Source of the DNA: Ornithodoros turicata
Lineage: Eukaryota; Arthropoda; Arachnida; Ixodida; Argasidae
Assembly: GCF_037126465.1 (NCBI RefSeq)
Contig: NC_088201.1
Coordinates: 140,556,376-140,620,375, forward strand
Length of the DNA stretch: 64,000 nt
Direction of reading: 5' to 3'
The position numbers and the translations under genes are program-made. Under the pieces are notes generated by a model. It made no database searches. It was given only the letters and a program-made list of their open reading frames with translations, and was not told the origin of the DNA. This document shows positions 1-11,315 of the stretch, in pieces. Within the stretch, counting starts at the first letter, position 1. Every line of letters begins with the position of its first letter.

Positions 1-999
1 GGATCCGTGCCATGTACCGGGAAGGGGGCATTAGTTGTTCCCATCCCCAAACCAGGAAAACCCTTAAATGGCCTATCTTCTTTTCGTCCTGTGAGCCTGA
101 GAAGCTGTATGGGAAAAGTGATGGAGACAATCGTTTTGCATCGCCACGACTGGTGGCTCGAAAAACATTATGTGTTCCCTCAAGAAATGGCCGGATTTCA
201 TCGCTACCGAAGCTCCACGGATCCAGCTCTCGACCAAGTCTCTGCAGTCCAACATGCTCGTGCTCATCCTCGGATCGTTGTATAAGTTTTTCTGGACATC
301 AAGCGCGCATATGGTACCGTCTCGTACATTTGCGTGCTCCACGCCTTGCGGTTTTTTGGATTATCTGGTCGAAGCTTCAGCTGGCTCCACGATTTCCTTA
401 CGGACCGAACTGTCGCTGTCCGCACATCCCAAGGTCAAAGCTCTAAGCACCCTGTTCACCAAGGCGTACCCCAAGGAAGCATTGAGTCCTATGCTCTTTA
501 ATGTGTTAATGATAGGCCTAAATTAATAATTCTTTGTAAAGTAGCATTATCTGTGTATGCTGGTGACGTTGCCTGTGGACAGTAGGCAAGTCACGGCCAG
601 CCATTCAGCGCCGTCATCAGCTTGCCGTGTATAATGTCCACCTGTACCTCACGCGACTTGGAATAGACCTTTCGCCCGAAAAGTGCGTCGAGGTCCCTTT
701 AACTCGCAAGGCTATGAGGAATTTCCCTCTTTGGGTTGGTGCAAAGAAGCTTGAGCCTGTACGTTCCCGTCGCTTTCTTGGTGTGGTCCTGGACTCGAAC
801 TTGCGCTAGGCTCGCCACATTAAGCACCTTGAAACCGAAGTGCAGCGATGGCTTTCTGCAATTCAACATCTTTCTGGCTTAAGATAGGGCTGTGAATCAC
901 GCTCCCTTCTAGAAGTTCACGGGGCTTTGGTGGAGGTGGCTGTCTTTTACAGCATTCCGTTCTTGCACAGCGTTCCTACAACTTCGTTAAATGCCCTTC
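1..999 (+). pseudogene. RNase H-bearing LINE, reverse transcriptase part (copy 1, 5' portion)
   Basis: A decayed LINE reverse transcriptase. Near the left edge it reads VVPIPKPGKPLNGLSSFRPV, then SLRSCMGKVME and EMAGFHRYRSSTD, all standard blocks of non-LTR RT. Frameshifts follow. Around 545-580 the catalytic box is SVYAGDVA, with glycine in place of the first Asp of YADD, so the enzyme is dead. Later VPLTRKAMRNFPLWVGAKKL and FLGVVLDSNLR match the RT C-terminal part seen again at 28.6-28.9 kb. The copy is cut at 999 by the element at 1000-3773 and resumes at 3774. Confidence 0.85.
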
Positions 1000-1039
1000 C
1001 ACTGATCTCTATAGTATAGGCTGGATCGCGCATAAGGTG

Positions 1040-2159
1040 CTCGACAGCGTGGTCACCGACCGCCATATTGGTGGGCCCAACGCATTCTTTCATCCGTATT
1101 TAGTTCAAGCGCGGCTGCCCTTATTTTCTAAAATGTACTTTAAACTAAAGGGCATGTCATGCCAGCTTTGCAGCTTTGCTTTATTGCAGCTTTGAGTACA
1201 CTTCACACGGACAGACAAAGAGGGATAATTCTTCGCAGGTAAGCTCTTTGTTTTGAGGAAAAGCATCTGTTTATTCGTATCGCATCCATCTGACACCTTG
1301 GACTTGTTTGCATTCCTACTTCGCTGGTGCCATTACGTACTAAGAAAGTATGTGCGGCTGCTCCTACAAATCTCTATCACCATGTATTTTCTACAAACAA
1401 TGCGCTTGTGCTTGCAGGTTCCCCTCACAGTCGCTCAGCTGTGCCGAAGAAGCGCATGCAGAACCTGCGTCAATATGCCAATTTGTTCCACTGTCCTTTT
1501 AATTTGTGAGATACGGAGGAAGTAAATAAACTGCTGTGTTAACCTCGTATGTGCAGTCGCTCCTACGTGATAAGTGCTAAGTCATACATGTGCATGCTCT
1601 TCGTGCAGCGCTTCGAATTTCTGTAATGAAGTACGCTGACAGCTGAACAACTGCAAAGCGCTCGTGACAATAACTTTATTTTAAGATGAGGAATAGGGTG
1701 ATTCATCCCCCCCCCCCCCGCCAGGGTCTATATACTCCACTCCATTGCTGGTGGTGATGTCTAGAATACGATAATGAGCCCATTCAGAATAAGGATCGAG
1801 GTCTTATTGCAGAACACACACAGAGACACTCGTAGAACATAATACGATAAAGGAAAAAGTCAAACGAGGACCGTACAATACCAAACCACATAATGACGAA
1901 CGAGAACCGCGGAACACGACACGAAGACAGAACACCAAACGAAAACAAACAAAACACATAAAAACGGAAGTAGCTTACAATAACAAACAGTGTGAAACCT
2001 TTCTGAGCAAAAATAATTAATTTTATAGGTTCACATTCACCAAATTCACCCTCATGCGTATGAGCCCTGTGCACGACAGTTACGACCCCTATTCGGAATA
2101 CAGGCAGCGGAGAAGAAAAAGAAGGCAATTACCATTAAACTACAGGTAACGGCTGAAGC
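1040..2159. other. Interior of the TIR element, no gene recognised
   Basis: No coding pattern stands out here. A short C run lies near 1707-1717 and the sequence from about 1790 to 2130 is A-rich. Confidence 0.4.
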
Positions 2160-2301
2160 ACATGTAGAGGAGGTGTTGTTCGTCTACATGAGACCCGGCT
2201 GGCGATGATGGTATGCCACGGAGAGGCGATGACGGTGGCCTATTTCCATGGCCGCGCCGGTGGAACTCATGTACAGGAACAACACCTCCACTACATGTAG
2301 T
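2160..2301. repeat. Short inverted-repeat unit, match in inverse to the LTR-like block at 3446-3535
   Basis: The ends ACATGTAGAGGAGGTGTTGT and its near complement (ACAACACCTCC, then ACATGT) face each other across about 140 bp. The middle (GGCGATGATGGTATGCCACG) matches, on the other strand, the block at 3446-3535. Related sequence lies at 18757-18875 and 21296-21400 (tagaggaggtggta, then ggaatgtccca and ggtagaactga). This is probably part of a dispersed LTR or MITE family. Confidence 0.45.
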
Positions 2302-2680
2302 GACCCAGTACACCAGTCCCCACCTCGTTCTGGGCCGTGCCGGCAAGAGCATTCGCGTCAGCGTGCCCGGCAAAGATGACACAGTAAGTGTCGACCGTGT
2401 GAAGCCAGCCTTCATAGAGAACCGGTGCGTCGCCGCCCAGCCTGAAGTTTACTCCTACATGTCACCCAGCACCGCCGCCCCGCTACCCCCCCCCCCCCCA
2501 GCGAAAACCAAAGACCGTCATCTGGTCAATGAGCACCAAGCTGCCTCTCCTCCCAGCGCGCGGCCCGCAGAACTTAACACCCGGCCTCCGCGCCGGTATT
2601 CTTCAGTTCGTAGCCAGACGGCTTCAAATAAACATCTTGGTTTCCGACTCGCTGTCTGCTACATTCGGTGATCCGAACTA
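2300..2680 (+). pseudogene. Gypsy-like integrase C-terminal tail
   Basis: The translation YTSPHLVLGRAGKSIRVSVP followed by GKDDTVSVDRVKPAFI matches the C-terminal tail of Ty3/Gypsy polyproteins, whose pattern is P..VL.R..K.F...V.GK..TVSVDR.KPA. A C-run/proline stretch and a low-complexity tail follow. Around 2620-2665 there is AATAAA, then TGCTACA followed by TTCGGTGATCC, which resembles an LTR end next to a primer-binding site. Upstream polyprotein domains are absent, so this is a relic. Confidence 0.5.
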
Positions 2681-3392
2681 TGAACACCACGTTCGGCGCA
2701 ATTAGGCCCTTGACCATCCCAAATTTCTGACCACACCATCGACGAGCGCTACCACGGCACGCTATACCTGGAAGCCACCATACATTACACGGATCATCAC
2801 GATCACAACGCGATCGCCTCTCGCCCGGCACGCCGACCGCTTCTGTCCACGCTACCGATCCGACCGACCCGCAACGACCCCCCGACTTGCACCGCTCAGC
2901 CGGACCGACCAGGCAACGACCCGACCGCTCACTGATAATCACATCCGCCCAACGACCATCGATTCAGGGCTTCCAGGGACCGCTATCCACGGCCTCCGGC
3001 ACACTCACGACCCACCTCTTCATTTCATGCATCTCGACGCTCATCCCCTGCCGGCCGCGACACCAGAGCAACGTGGCAACGCGGCAGCCGACGCCACGGC
3101 ACGTTTTCAGCCGGCGGCAGCCGGCACAGCTACCGCAGCCTCACTATTCCTGGGATCGACCCTACGAGCTCTCGCTCCCGTGCCGGTTGCGGCACCCCAG
3201 GCCACGACTCTCACGCTCGACTCTGACGCCCAACAATATCACTCCTCATCTGCCCTGCTCATCGACAGTTTCTGCCAACGCGTGTTGTGCCGTGCCACGA
3301 ACACATCGAATAGCGCTCCTACTCTCTTCCTCCGGTGTTGACGTACGTCATCGTACTACTTTGTCGCCGCCCCGTGTCTGAGGGGGGAGCAC

Positions 3393-3590
3393 TGTAGCGG
3401 GCAGAGGACACCAACGAAGATGGCCACGCGCCTGGAGCACGGAGTTCCACCGATGCGGCCATGGAGATAGGCCACCGTCATCGCCTTTCCGTGGCATACC
3501 ATCATCGCCGGTCGGGACTCATCTGGAGGAAGACTATCGTCCTGTACACACGTTTGGAATAAATCAGCACACTGATTCCTAAAAAAGATG
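3393..3590 (+). repeat. LTR-like block after a polypurine tract
   Basis: TGTAGCGGGCAGAGGACACC follows a purine run (aggggggagcac, 3381-3392). A GGAATAAATCAGC polyadenylation-like site lies near 3556. The arrangement (purine tract, TG start, AATAAA) resembles a 3' LTR of the Gypsy-like relic just upstream. No second LTR was located, and 2681-3392 shows only C-rich, low-complexity sequence. Confidence 0.35.
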
Positions 3591-3773
3591 CGTGTTAACC
3601 AGCAATGAGGAGCGTTTAAATCGCAATGAATACTGCAAATCAAATCGCTTCCCATTGTTTCCTATGGGAGCAGCAGGTGCCAGTGGGCCCTTCAACATGG
3701 CGGCCGGTTGCCGCACCTCTCGCCCACGCGCCCTTCTCCTATGCGCGATCCAGCATTTATATAGAGATCAGTG

Positions 3774-5145
3774 TACCATTCGGACCGTCTTTGCCCGAAG
3801 CCTTCATCGCTACCTTGAAGTTCCAAGAATGGCTGAAATACGACAAGTCCTAGCTGAAGCTGGTGAACTCCTGGTGGAGGTCCTTTGCGAGCTTGAAACA
3901 GTCCTTCCTACGTTTGCGTGCGCACATTCCCCGTCAACCTCTCCAGGAAACTTCGATACCATTCTGAAAGTGATTTCCATCGCGTAGCGCAGAGGACACG
4001 CCAGGGTGTGACTGGCTTTACAGTTAAAACGTCACACTACCGAACTTCCCCTTGTCTCTGTCTCTGCCTGTGCCAGCCACCTTCGCACGTCTTCCGCACC
4101 TCCGGGACCACGAAGGTCAGGTTCCGTCTCAAGCCCTTCCATACCATTTTTATGCTCTGGTAGACGCCAAGCTGCCGCAGCATACACCGATGGCGCGTCT
4201 CGAAATGGCAAGTTGGCGTCGGCATTCGTCATCCCATCCGAGGGCGTAGTAGAAGGACGTGCCCTTTCGCATCAAACACCATCTTCAGCTGCGGAACTCT
4301 ATGCCACACTTTTGTTTCTGCAGCACAACGTTCACTTTACCCCACGGGATTGGGTCGTATTCACTGACTCAACATCTGCGCTGCAAGCAGTTGAAGGTTC
4401 TCGCATCCCAGGCTCATGCGCACCGTTGGTTATGGATGTGTTAATAGCTTACATACTTGTCTACGAAGCAGTGCACAGACTTTTCTCCAATATGTTCCAG
4501 CCCAATGCGGTGTCGAAGGCAATGAAGAGGCCAACAGCGCCGCCGAAGCAGCCCCATCGTCTCGGAGACGGACATGCATTGCGCTGCTGAGAGGAGATCT
4601 GCGGTCCGTACTTCGACGCCTGGTGACTCCTCTGGCTACCCGCCAATGCACCGCTGATTTTCTTCCCCCAGCCATGCTGAGCATAGTTGATCCAGCGCTC
4701 GGTTTCCGTGTGCCTAGACATATTTGTCGTCAAGATGCTGCATTTGTTCATCGAATGCGCCTCAAAGTGGCTTTCACAGCACAGCTGCGTTACCGCTTGA
4801 GGTAAGTTGACTGTCCTCACCGCAGTCACTGCGGTGGAAGATATTGAGCGCATTCTTCTTCAATGCTCACACTACCGACCTTCCAATATCTTGCTCTCCG
4901 GATCCTTGAACGAGCTAGACCCTCGTCCCCTCTCTTTCACAAAATTGATTGGGCCTTGACCACATCCAGCCCACCAACACCCTGCCCTCAAACCTCTCTT
5001 CACCTTTCTCGATACCATAAGACTTCGATCCTTATTGTGAGGGGACTCAGTATTTCATTCACCGCATCACCACCAGCAATGGGGTAGAGGGTCGCCTCTG
5101 GCGATGAAACTCCTCAGTCATCGTCTTGGAATAAAGTTATTGTTG
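3774..5145 (+). pseudogene. RNase H-bearing LINE, 3' portion (copy 1 continued)
   Basis: This is the continuation of the LINE cut at 999. After a linker (FQEWLKYDKS matches FQEWLKHGKY of the minus copy near 28.5 kb) it encodes an RNase H domain. That domain includes GRALSHQTPSSAAELYATLL, VVFTDSTSALQAVEGSRIPG and, after a shift, VPAQCGVEGNEEANSAAEAA, which holds the terminal Asp/Glu/Asn-type motif. The 3' end is near GGAATAAAGTTATTGTTGTT at 5128-5147. Shifts and stops make it inactive. RT followed by RNase H is typical of the I/R1/Loa group of LINEs, but I cannot fix the clade. Confidence 0.8.
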
Positions 5146-8048
5146 TTCTATTGCATAGTGTCTATTGACAATACGCAGTGGACAATTTGGAATAGGAGGT
5201 CAATAGAATTTGTATAGTCAACCTACCGTGTTTCTTTATATTCATATTGACATTTGTCAACAGACGTCGTTTTTTACGTCGTCAATGATTTTTTTTTCAT
5301 AAAGGGTCAACACAGGGGCTCTTAATACCGTCAAAATGCAGCAACACTGCCAATGGTGACTCCGCATCATAACGTTTAGTGTTCCCACTATGACCTGGAA
5401 CAGAGGCACAAATGCTAAAAGGGAACATTTGGTAGCTTGCACCCCTGATAGCTATTTCACAAAAAAAGTCCGCCTCTGGAGACGTCTGCAATTCGCTTCT
5501 TGCCTCCTTGCACTGTATTTACGGTGGGCTTTCCCCAACTCTGCGGTCTGTCGGTGCATGATTCTAAGTGCACACGTCTGCAGCATGTTTCTAAGTTTTA
5601 TTTATGCCCGCCTTGCATGTGTATGTCCCCTCATGTTCGTCTATGACTGTCGACCAAGGAACGGCACAGTGACGTTTAAATACCAAGTACCTCGGACCCG
5701 GAAAGTAGTACTACAGGTTTTCCCGTCCATTTTAGTCCAAGTGCCATCTGAATTAGTCCAGGTGCCATCTGAAATAATCCAACCGCCATTGAATTTAATC
5801 CGGGCACCATCTGTAAAAATCCAGTTTCGACTCAATTTAACCTGCCATCTGGATTAATCCATGGCGTTTTAAGCACTATAACCGTGTGTTCAAACAAGGG
5901 ACATCCCTGCAGAGTATTCTAGTGGAAGGACAAGTAAAAACTGCTGATGGATCTGAATTTGTGCGGTGTCTTATGTGGAACATTCGCACGACGCTGGGAT
6001 ATTGGGAGTTGGAGCGGAAGTATAGCAAACGACGCTAGTGGTGTTGTCATCGGCTACAGAATATGAGCTGCAGGATATTCCATACGCTTAGAAGAGCACG
6101 AAAAGGCATGACTCACATAGCAGACGACACCACCGGTGCTGTCGTCTGCTACAGAATATCTTGTGTCACTGAAATGAGGAATTGCTTGTCGTATTAGCTC
6201 ATCATGAAGTTGACGTTTCTGTTTCTTACTGCCTTGGGTTTGAGACAATCACTTGGACAGTCGAAAGTCGAACGTATGCAGTGCTACATGACTGCGTGTT
6301 TCCCTCCCCCCAAAGCAACACACCTTGATTTGGGCCAAGCTTTGCAAGAGCCTGCCTTGCCGACCTAGCCGTGATTGGCAAGTACTTGGCCAACGAGCTC
6401 GTGTCTTGTCTCGTCGGATCTGCCCCCTTGGCCGATGGCTTGCCAAACATCGCTCTGCCTATCACTATGTAACATTGCGCAACGTTAGCGGGCCGAAACA
6501 GTCGTTGGCCAACTGTCATCCGACTTTTTGCCAACCGTCAACGCGTATATTCTTTTTTTTTTTTTTGCTTTTGTTTCGTGTAGCACCTGCATTGTTTTCG
6601 GGTTTGTTTGCAGAGCAGGGCCGACATTGGCACGCATTTATTATGCCAAACCCTCAACAGTACGCCCGCAACACGTCGTACAACGTTCTCGGCCCAACGT
6701 CTTACGCCAACCACCACTGTCAGTGACATCAGAGCGACGTTGGTACAAGGTGCAGTGGCCGACTAAGTCACATACACATCACAAACTGACCACTGGTCGA
6801 TGATTGGCAGCCGGCAATTTCCACTTGGGTGGACCTGGTTTACTGGGCATTTTTCTCCGCGTGCGGCACACTCGACGATGTCAGCCATGTCTTCGTATAG
6901 TGCTGGAAGTTTACACTGGAGAGAGAATCGCTTTTAGGGGATGCTCCGCACATGAATGAGCGTCCCGCTTCTCTCACACTCTCTCAGCTTTTACCTCCCT
7001 AAGGTAATTATCTTAATAAACGATAGACACTCATTCTTCTGGTTACCACCCTCGACCAGTTCGTGCTAACCGCTCAGTTATGAATAATTGAACTATAGCG
7101 CCCAGCTTGTGCACAAGCTGCGCAGCACCATGCAGCGTATTTCTCTAATGTTGCGGCCTGTGTTGTGCATGCGTATCTCTTGGTAGGCACCACCTGTAAT
7201 AGGTACTGAATTTTCAAGCTTTGAATGCGATAGTGTTATTGCGACACCTCACCGCAAGTTCCTTTGTTATGTGCCGAAAGCTGATCTCCGACGACGCTAG
7301 ATGGCGCCACGGGAATCCTGAGCAAAAAAGCGTTTTTGGCAGGCTGCCTAGGCGGGAGAGCGACGTGTTATTCGTTCTTTCGTGGGCTGTCGACATGAAT
7401 AAACGGTGGTTCACGGGTCACTCATGTGGTTGTATAGGCGCGACCGTGTGGTGGCCGAACCCCCTTCCTCTTCTTCTTCTTTTTTTTTCTTTTTTCAGAA
7501 ATTCGCGCTTCCGGGAAGTCTACCTAGCTGGTATTCAAGATTGACGCTTCGAGGGATATCCTAAAAACTGCGTCTTTCACGCGAGTGCGCATGAAAATCC
7601 TGCAAACATTTGTTCGCAACTCCCCAACACAGAATACCCTATACCCTGCCCGTCCCCGAGCACTCATTGAACTTACTGAGGGATCAACTACAGGCTCGCT
7701 GTTCCTTCACTTTCACATCGGGTGACTACTACTTTACGACGAATCCCACAGCAGGTTATTAGCTCTAGCACTACATCATAACTCATTGCAGTTCTGCTCA
7801 TACAGTTGGCCCATATCTGCAAACCATTACATGCAATTTGTACTATTCCCGCATTCCCTTAGTAGCCCAACGATTTCTGTCGCTTTACTCCTTGTCGCAT
7901 CAGCAGGAAAACAGACATATATTATGTCCGTTATTTTATGCCGTTATTTCTTACATCTGTGTGTATTTGCGTTTATGTTCTGTAACTGCGTAGTTGGGAT
8001 GTTGGAATACTTGTTGTAGGTACAGTGTCCTCCTTTAATATGTTTCAG
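5146..8048. other. Upstream intron sequence, no gene recognised
   Basis: This lies upstream of visible exon 1. It holds a degenerate minisatellite (listed separately) and a near-perfect palindrome at 6120-6149 (gcagacgaca / tgtcgtctgc). T-rich runs occur near 6549 and 7480. A block at 6300-6750 is rich in TTGGCCAAC-like words. No exon with acceptable borders was found. Confidence 0.5.
5731..5862. repeat. Degenerate minisatellite, unit about 19-21 bp
   Basis: Five to six imperfect repeats of a unit like TTAGTCCAAGTGCCATCTGA. Variants include ATTAGTCCAGGTGCCATCTG, ATAATCCAACCGCCATTGA and TTAATCCGGGCACCATCTG. Confidence 0.65.
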
Positions 8049-8497
8049 AATTGTGGCGTGGTGGAACCCTTTTTACGGGGCTAGTCAAGTTCTCACGCTG
8101 CTACTGGCAAACACAGCAGTTCTACGGTCAGTATCCGGTGAGGCCACGGCTCAGATAACGGCAACAGTCGTCATTGACTCCACCATGTACAACGAAACTG
8201 ATACCGACAAGCTTAACCCCATGGACGTGGTCCAGGACGTCGCAGGCTCTTTCTTTACAAGCATGCTGCGCGGTGTGGGGTTTCCATTGATTACGTCATT
8301 CACTGTGGGTGTGACAGTCCTCTTTGCCATCATGGAACGTACCAGTAATTTCAAGGCGCTTCAACTCATGAGCGGAATGTCCAGCGTCCTCTTTTGGTTC
8401 TCCAACCTCTTCTTTGATGCCGTCACTTTCGTTGTGACCTGGATTATCATCTGCATTATTTTTAGTTTTCATAACGACACTTACACAAGTACGAAAA
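8049..8497 (+). CDS. ABCA transporter exon (visible exon 1, TMD2)
   Basis: This is an internal exon of an ABC subfamily A transporter, a lipid or xenobiotic pump of the membrane. The acceptor is TTTCAG ending at 8048 and the donor is AAAA|GTAAGT with GT at 8498. The reading frame opens with one base that completes an upstream codon, then reads I-V-A-W-W-N-P-F-Y-G-A-S-Q. Two strongly hydrophobic stretches follow, near GFPLITSFTVGVTVLFAIM and WFSNLFFDAVTFVVTWIIIC. Between them lies ERTSNFKALQLMSG, which matches the family pattern ER..KAK.LQ..SG. The exon ends with one base of a split codon that joins exon 10800 in frame. The GTG at 8053 is an internal valine, not a start. The first transmembrane and nucleotide-binding half must lie upstream of the window. 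Confidence 0.9.
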
Positions 8498-10394
8498 GTA
8501 AGTATCAAACAACACTTCACTTCGCTTGTTCGTAAAGATATGCTACGCGTGGCAGCCGAATCGATCCCCGTGGTCAAAGTTTAAATGATTAGTGAAGACC
8601 CCCTACATTTATTTTTTATGTTTGCGTGTTTTGAGATTCTGCGTAATATGCACGAAGTAACGTGAATTCTGTGCAAGGACGATGATTCTAGCTACCCTGA
8701 CACGAAGAAAGAGATCCGCCGAAATTCGAACACACACAGTCTCCGTGCCTTGAAGCAGAGTTCGGGTTCCTGAACCTCGGAATTTCGCGTGGTCAAATCC
8801 CGCGATGGGATAATTAATTCCACCTTCCTGGATAATGAATATGCGGTCGTACGAGTGAAAAGGAAAGAACAATGTTTTACCGACTTTTGGTTTCGAGCGC
8901 CCCCCTAAAACTATAATTTGCAATTCGAAGCCGGTCCTACCGCGTCTTCTACGACAGGTCACCTGTTGACTGATCGCGCAAGCTATTACCAGGAGCACCC
9001 CTCAACTTGCATTAAAATTCTACGAAATCGCGACCCTTCCTATCCATAACGTCACACATAGTATTGCAGAATCTCTCTCTCTCTCTCTCTCTGCGGAATT
9101 TCTATTTTTTCTTCTTTTAATCTCCATGACTTGGTATGATCTGAACGTGGAAACAAAAAGCTGCTACAGACTTTGCAGAAAATAGTGGTATGCTCAGGAC
9201 CAGAACACAGCAATTACTGTGGGCTTAAAGGGGAGAAGAGCAAAACGCACCAGTCGCGTGCACTGCTAACTGCGGCAAAAAATGCTGGGGCGCGGCAACA
9301 AGGTATTCCGTGGCGGACAAGAAGAGACGCGTTCCAGTGCAAACTGGATATCCCTGCACGGTGCGAAAGCTCAATATAATACGCGGCGAAACTTTTGTTC
9401 TGTGAGTAGCGTTGTCTTGTATGTGTTTGTGTGCTCGTGTTCTGCGGGAATAACAGCAAAGTCGCACTGTATCGTATTTTGGGATTGCCGATCCGGTCAC
9501 TGGATCCACATTTAGGAATCCGAAACCCTAGTTTCTACAAAAGTTTGGGATTTCGAGCCATAGCTAGAAGGGCAGTCTGTTCAACATTTCATCGGTGCGC
9601 TTCATGGGGCTCTTCCACTAACATCTCATCAGCGGTTTCTAGAAGGATAGAATCTCGGGTTTTCGGGATTTCTAAACGTGGGTCCCGTCCTTGTAGGGTA
9701 GATAACGGTTGAAGACGCTAGCAACTTTGTGGCAGGGTACAAGTCGCTTACGCGCCCGCGTGAATGCGAATGCAATGTGAATGCAACAACAACTTGATCT
9801 CAAATGAAAGTCCGTGTTCCAATTAGTACACTTCAAGCAAAATTAGTTCACACGACACTACCGTTTACACGAAAAACGCAATGAAAAACAGAGCAGTCTT
9901 TGGCGGCAACGAATACGACCTCAGGAGGCTAAGATTGGTGACACCCAATGTGACAGCAGAAAAAGCGCGCGCGTACCTATCGTAGACTTGTGGGTTTCGA
10001 ACGGGTCCGACCGTAGTGTTCCGCATATCCGCGGCATAATGCGCAGTGCTTCATTTTTCAATAGCGCTTCTCTGAATTGTAGCCCAAAACAGTTCTCGCG
10101 AACGCTCCACTGACAACATATATCTTCACGTCCTTCGGTCAGCAGCGCCAGTCCGCTTCGCAACGCGCACTATGTTTTTCACCGGGACCGCTCCATGGCG
10201 TGGCACGCGCAGCATGGGCAAAAAACACCTATGCACGAGCTGAAGCGACGTCCACTGCTTAGCACCCAAACACTATAGAGTTCGGTATAATTTTGATTGT
10301 AGCTTCCTAACTGAATCTGAACTGAAAGCGTGTAACGTAATTTGAAGTGAACTTGTTTTTGCATTTTAGTGCTCCTTTAAATATGGTGTGCTGT
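8498..10394. other. Intron 1 sequence, no gene recognised
   Basis: A (TC)n run lies at about 9071-9092. A TTAAAGGGG block at about 9226 and TCCTTTAA at about 10372 could be the two ends of a TTAA-type element, but their inner sequences match poorly. No open frame resembles a known family. Confidence 0.4.
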
Positions 10395-10640
10395 CCAGCG
10401 CCCATAATGGTTTATGGCGCACCAGGTGAGGTTATCGAGGCAACAATGCCACCTGAATTCCTTGAGAAGCAAGCGTCGAAAGGGGTGGTCTTGGGCGCCA
10501 CTGAGATAAGCTGTGAAGTGTCATCATCGCTGCCACTCCAGTATCATACATGCTCTGTGTGAAGGTCTTCAAAGACATTTAATGAACTGATAGGCATCTC
10601 TCCTAATGGCGCACGTTTAAGAAACCTCAAGTGGGAAAAG
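10395..10640 (+). pseudogene. DDE transposase relic (ISL2EU/Harbinger-related), fragment
   Basis: The translation has APGEVIEATMPPEFLEKQA, then EISCEVSSSLPLQYHTCSV, a stop, and KTFNELIGISPNG. The same sequence, better preserved, occurs on the minus strand at 13228-14040 (APGEVIEATMPPEFIEKQA and FKGLIGISPNRLVTFAS). In intact family members this segment includes the D-C-T-E region of a DDE transposase; here that part is changed to A-T-E. The fragment lies in the intron between visible exons 1 and 2 and is not part of the host gene. Confidence 0.6.
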
Positions 10641-10799
10641 TAAAACGCAGGCAGACTCTTGTGACGTCGCTTATGATCATGGTAGTGTAGCGACTTAAAA
10701 TCAAATATTATCGTTATCTGCCCATCCTCTTCGACCCCCTCTCCTCTCGTCTATCAATTCCGTTGCTGAAAGAAGTGTGTTCTGCTTCTTTTTTTCCAG

Positions 10800-10925
10800 T
10801 TGCCGCTCTGATTCTGCTGTTCCCAATTGCCTGCGTGACCATCTCTATAAGCTACCTCGCTTCTTTTCTATATGACACGGAAGGCGGGGCTTTCGCCATA
10901 CTTACAATCTTCTTCACTCTTGGAG
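10800..10925 (+). CDS. ABCA transporter exon (visible exon 2, TMD2 helices)
   Basis: A 126-bp exon preceded by a polypyrimidine tract ending in TTTTTCCAG (AG at 10798-10799) and followed by the donor GAG|GTAAG (GT at 10926). The split codon formed with exon 1 is a+tt, isoleucine. The encoded peptide, AALILLFPIACVTISISYLA then SFLYDTEGGAFAILTIFFTLG, carries two hydrophobic helices separated by the short S-F-L-Y-D-T loop typical of ABCA membrane domains. It ends with one base (g) that joins exon 17694 to make a glycine codon. The phase match on both sides is strong evidence that this is a true exon although it is short. Confidence 0.88.
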
Positions 10926-11315
10926 GTAAGTACACTTCATACCAGTAGAATGAAACGGCTGGCGCAGTGGCGCACACCTAGGACAATGTGACACCAGCCA
11001 TTACTGAACAGTCACGCTAGTTTATCCCTTGTTTCACACGGTCATGTTGTACGGTTGCTCGGGCAACATCACCAGACTATTTTAGAACAAAATCTTCAAA
11101 TACACGAGGCGATTAGCTGCGTATTCAGTTCCGACTACGGATCGAATAGGAAATTCTACATCCCAATATCGAGTACTAGGAGCTTTCCTTTCATACCGAG
11201 CATAGTTCAATAGTCCTAAAACTACGCGCAAAGTCATTTAAAAATAATCTACCCCCGACACATACAAATACCCGTATTACGTATACCATGTCCATATGCT
11301 GTATATCCGCATATA

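Larger units (their letters stand above)
1000..3773. mobile_element. 2.77-kb TIR element (hAT-like ends) inserted in the LINE
   Basis: The left end reads CACTGATCTCTATA and the right end TATAGAGATCAGTG. The inverted match continues inward for about 38 bp (GGCTGGATCGCGCATAAGG versus TGCTGGATCGCGCATAGG) and more loosely to about 100 bp. The flanking 8-mers TGCCCTTC (992-999) and TACCATTC (3774-3781) agree at 6 of 8 positions and look like an aged target-site duplication. Removing the element restores the LINE. An 8-bp duplication and a CA..TG-type end suggest hAT, but no transposase is visible. Inside are Gypsy-like pieces (2300-3590) and a long stretch with no recognisable gene. Confidence 0.7.

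Noticed and set aside
6300..6780. Another CCCAAGCAGCA-type element with TTGGCCAAC words
   Set aside because: The left tip is only a rough match (CCCAAAGCAACACACC) and no right tip was found.
8053..8055. GTG as a start codon of the first exon
   Set aside because: It lies inside an exon with a good acceptor at 8048 and is in frame with upstream exon bases; it is an internal valine.
9226..10380. TTAA-flanked Kolobok-type element
   Set aside because: Only the outermost bases agree; the inner sequences of the two ends do not match well enough.
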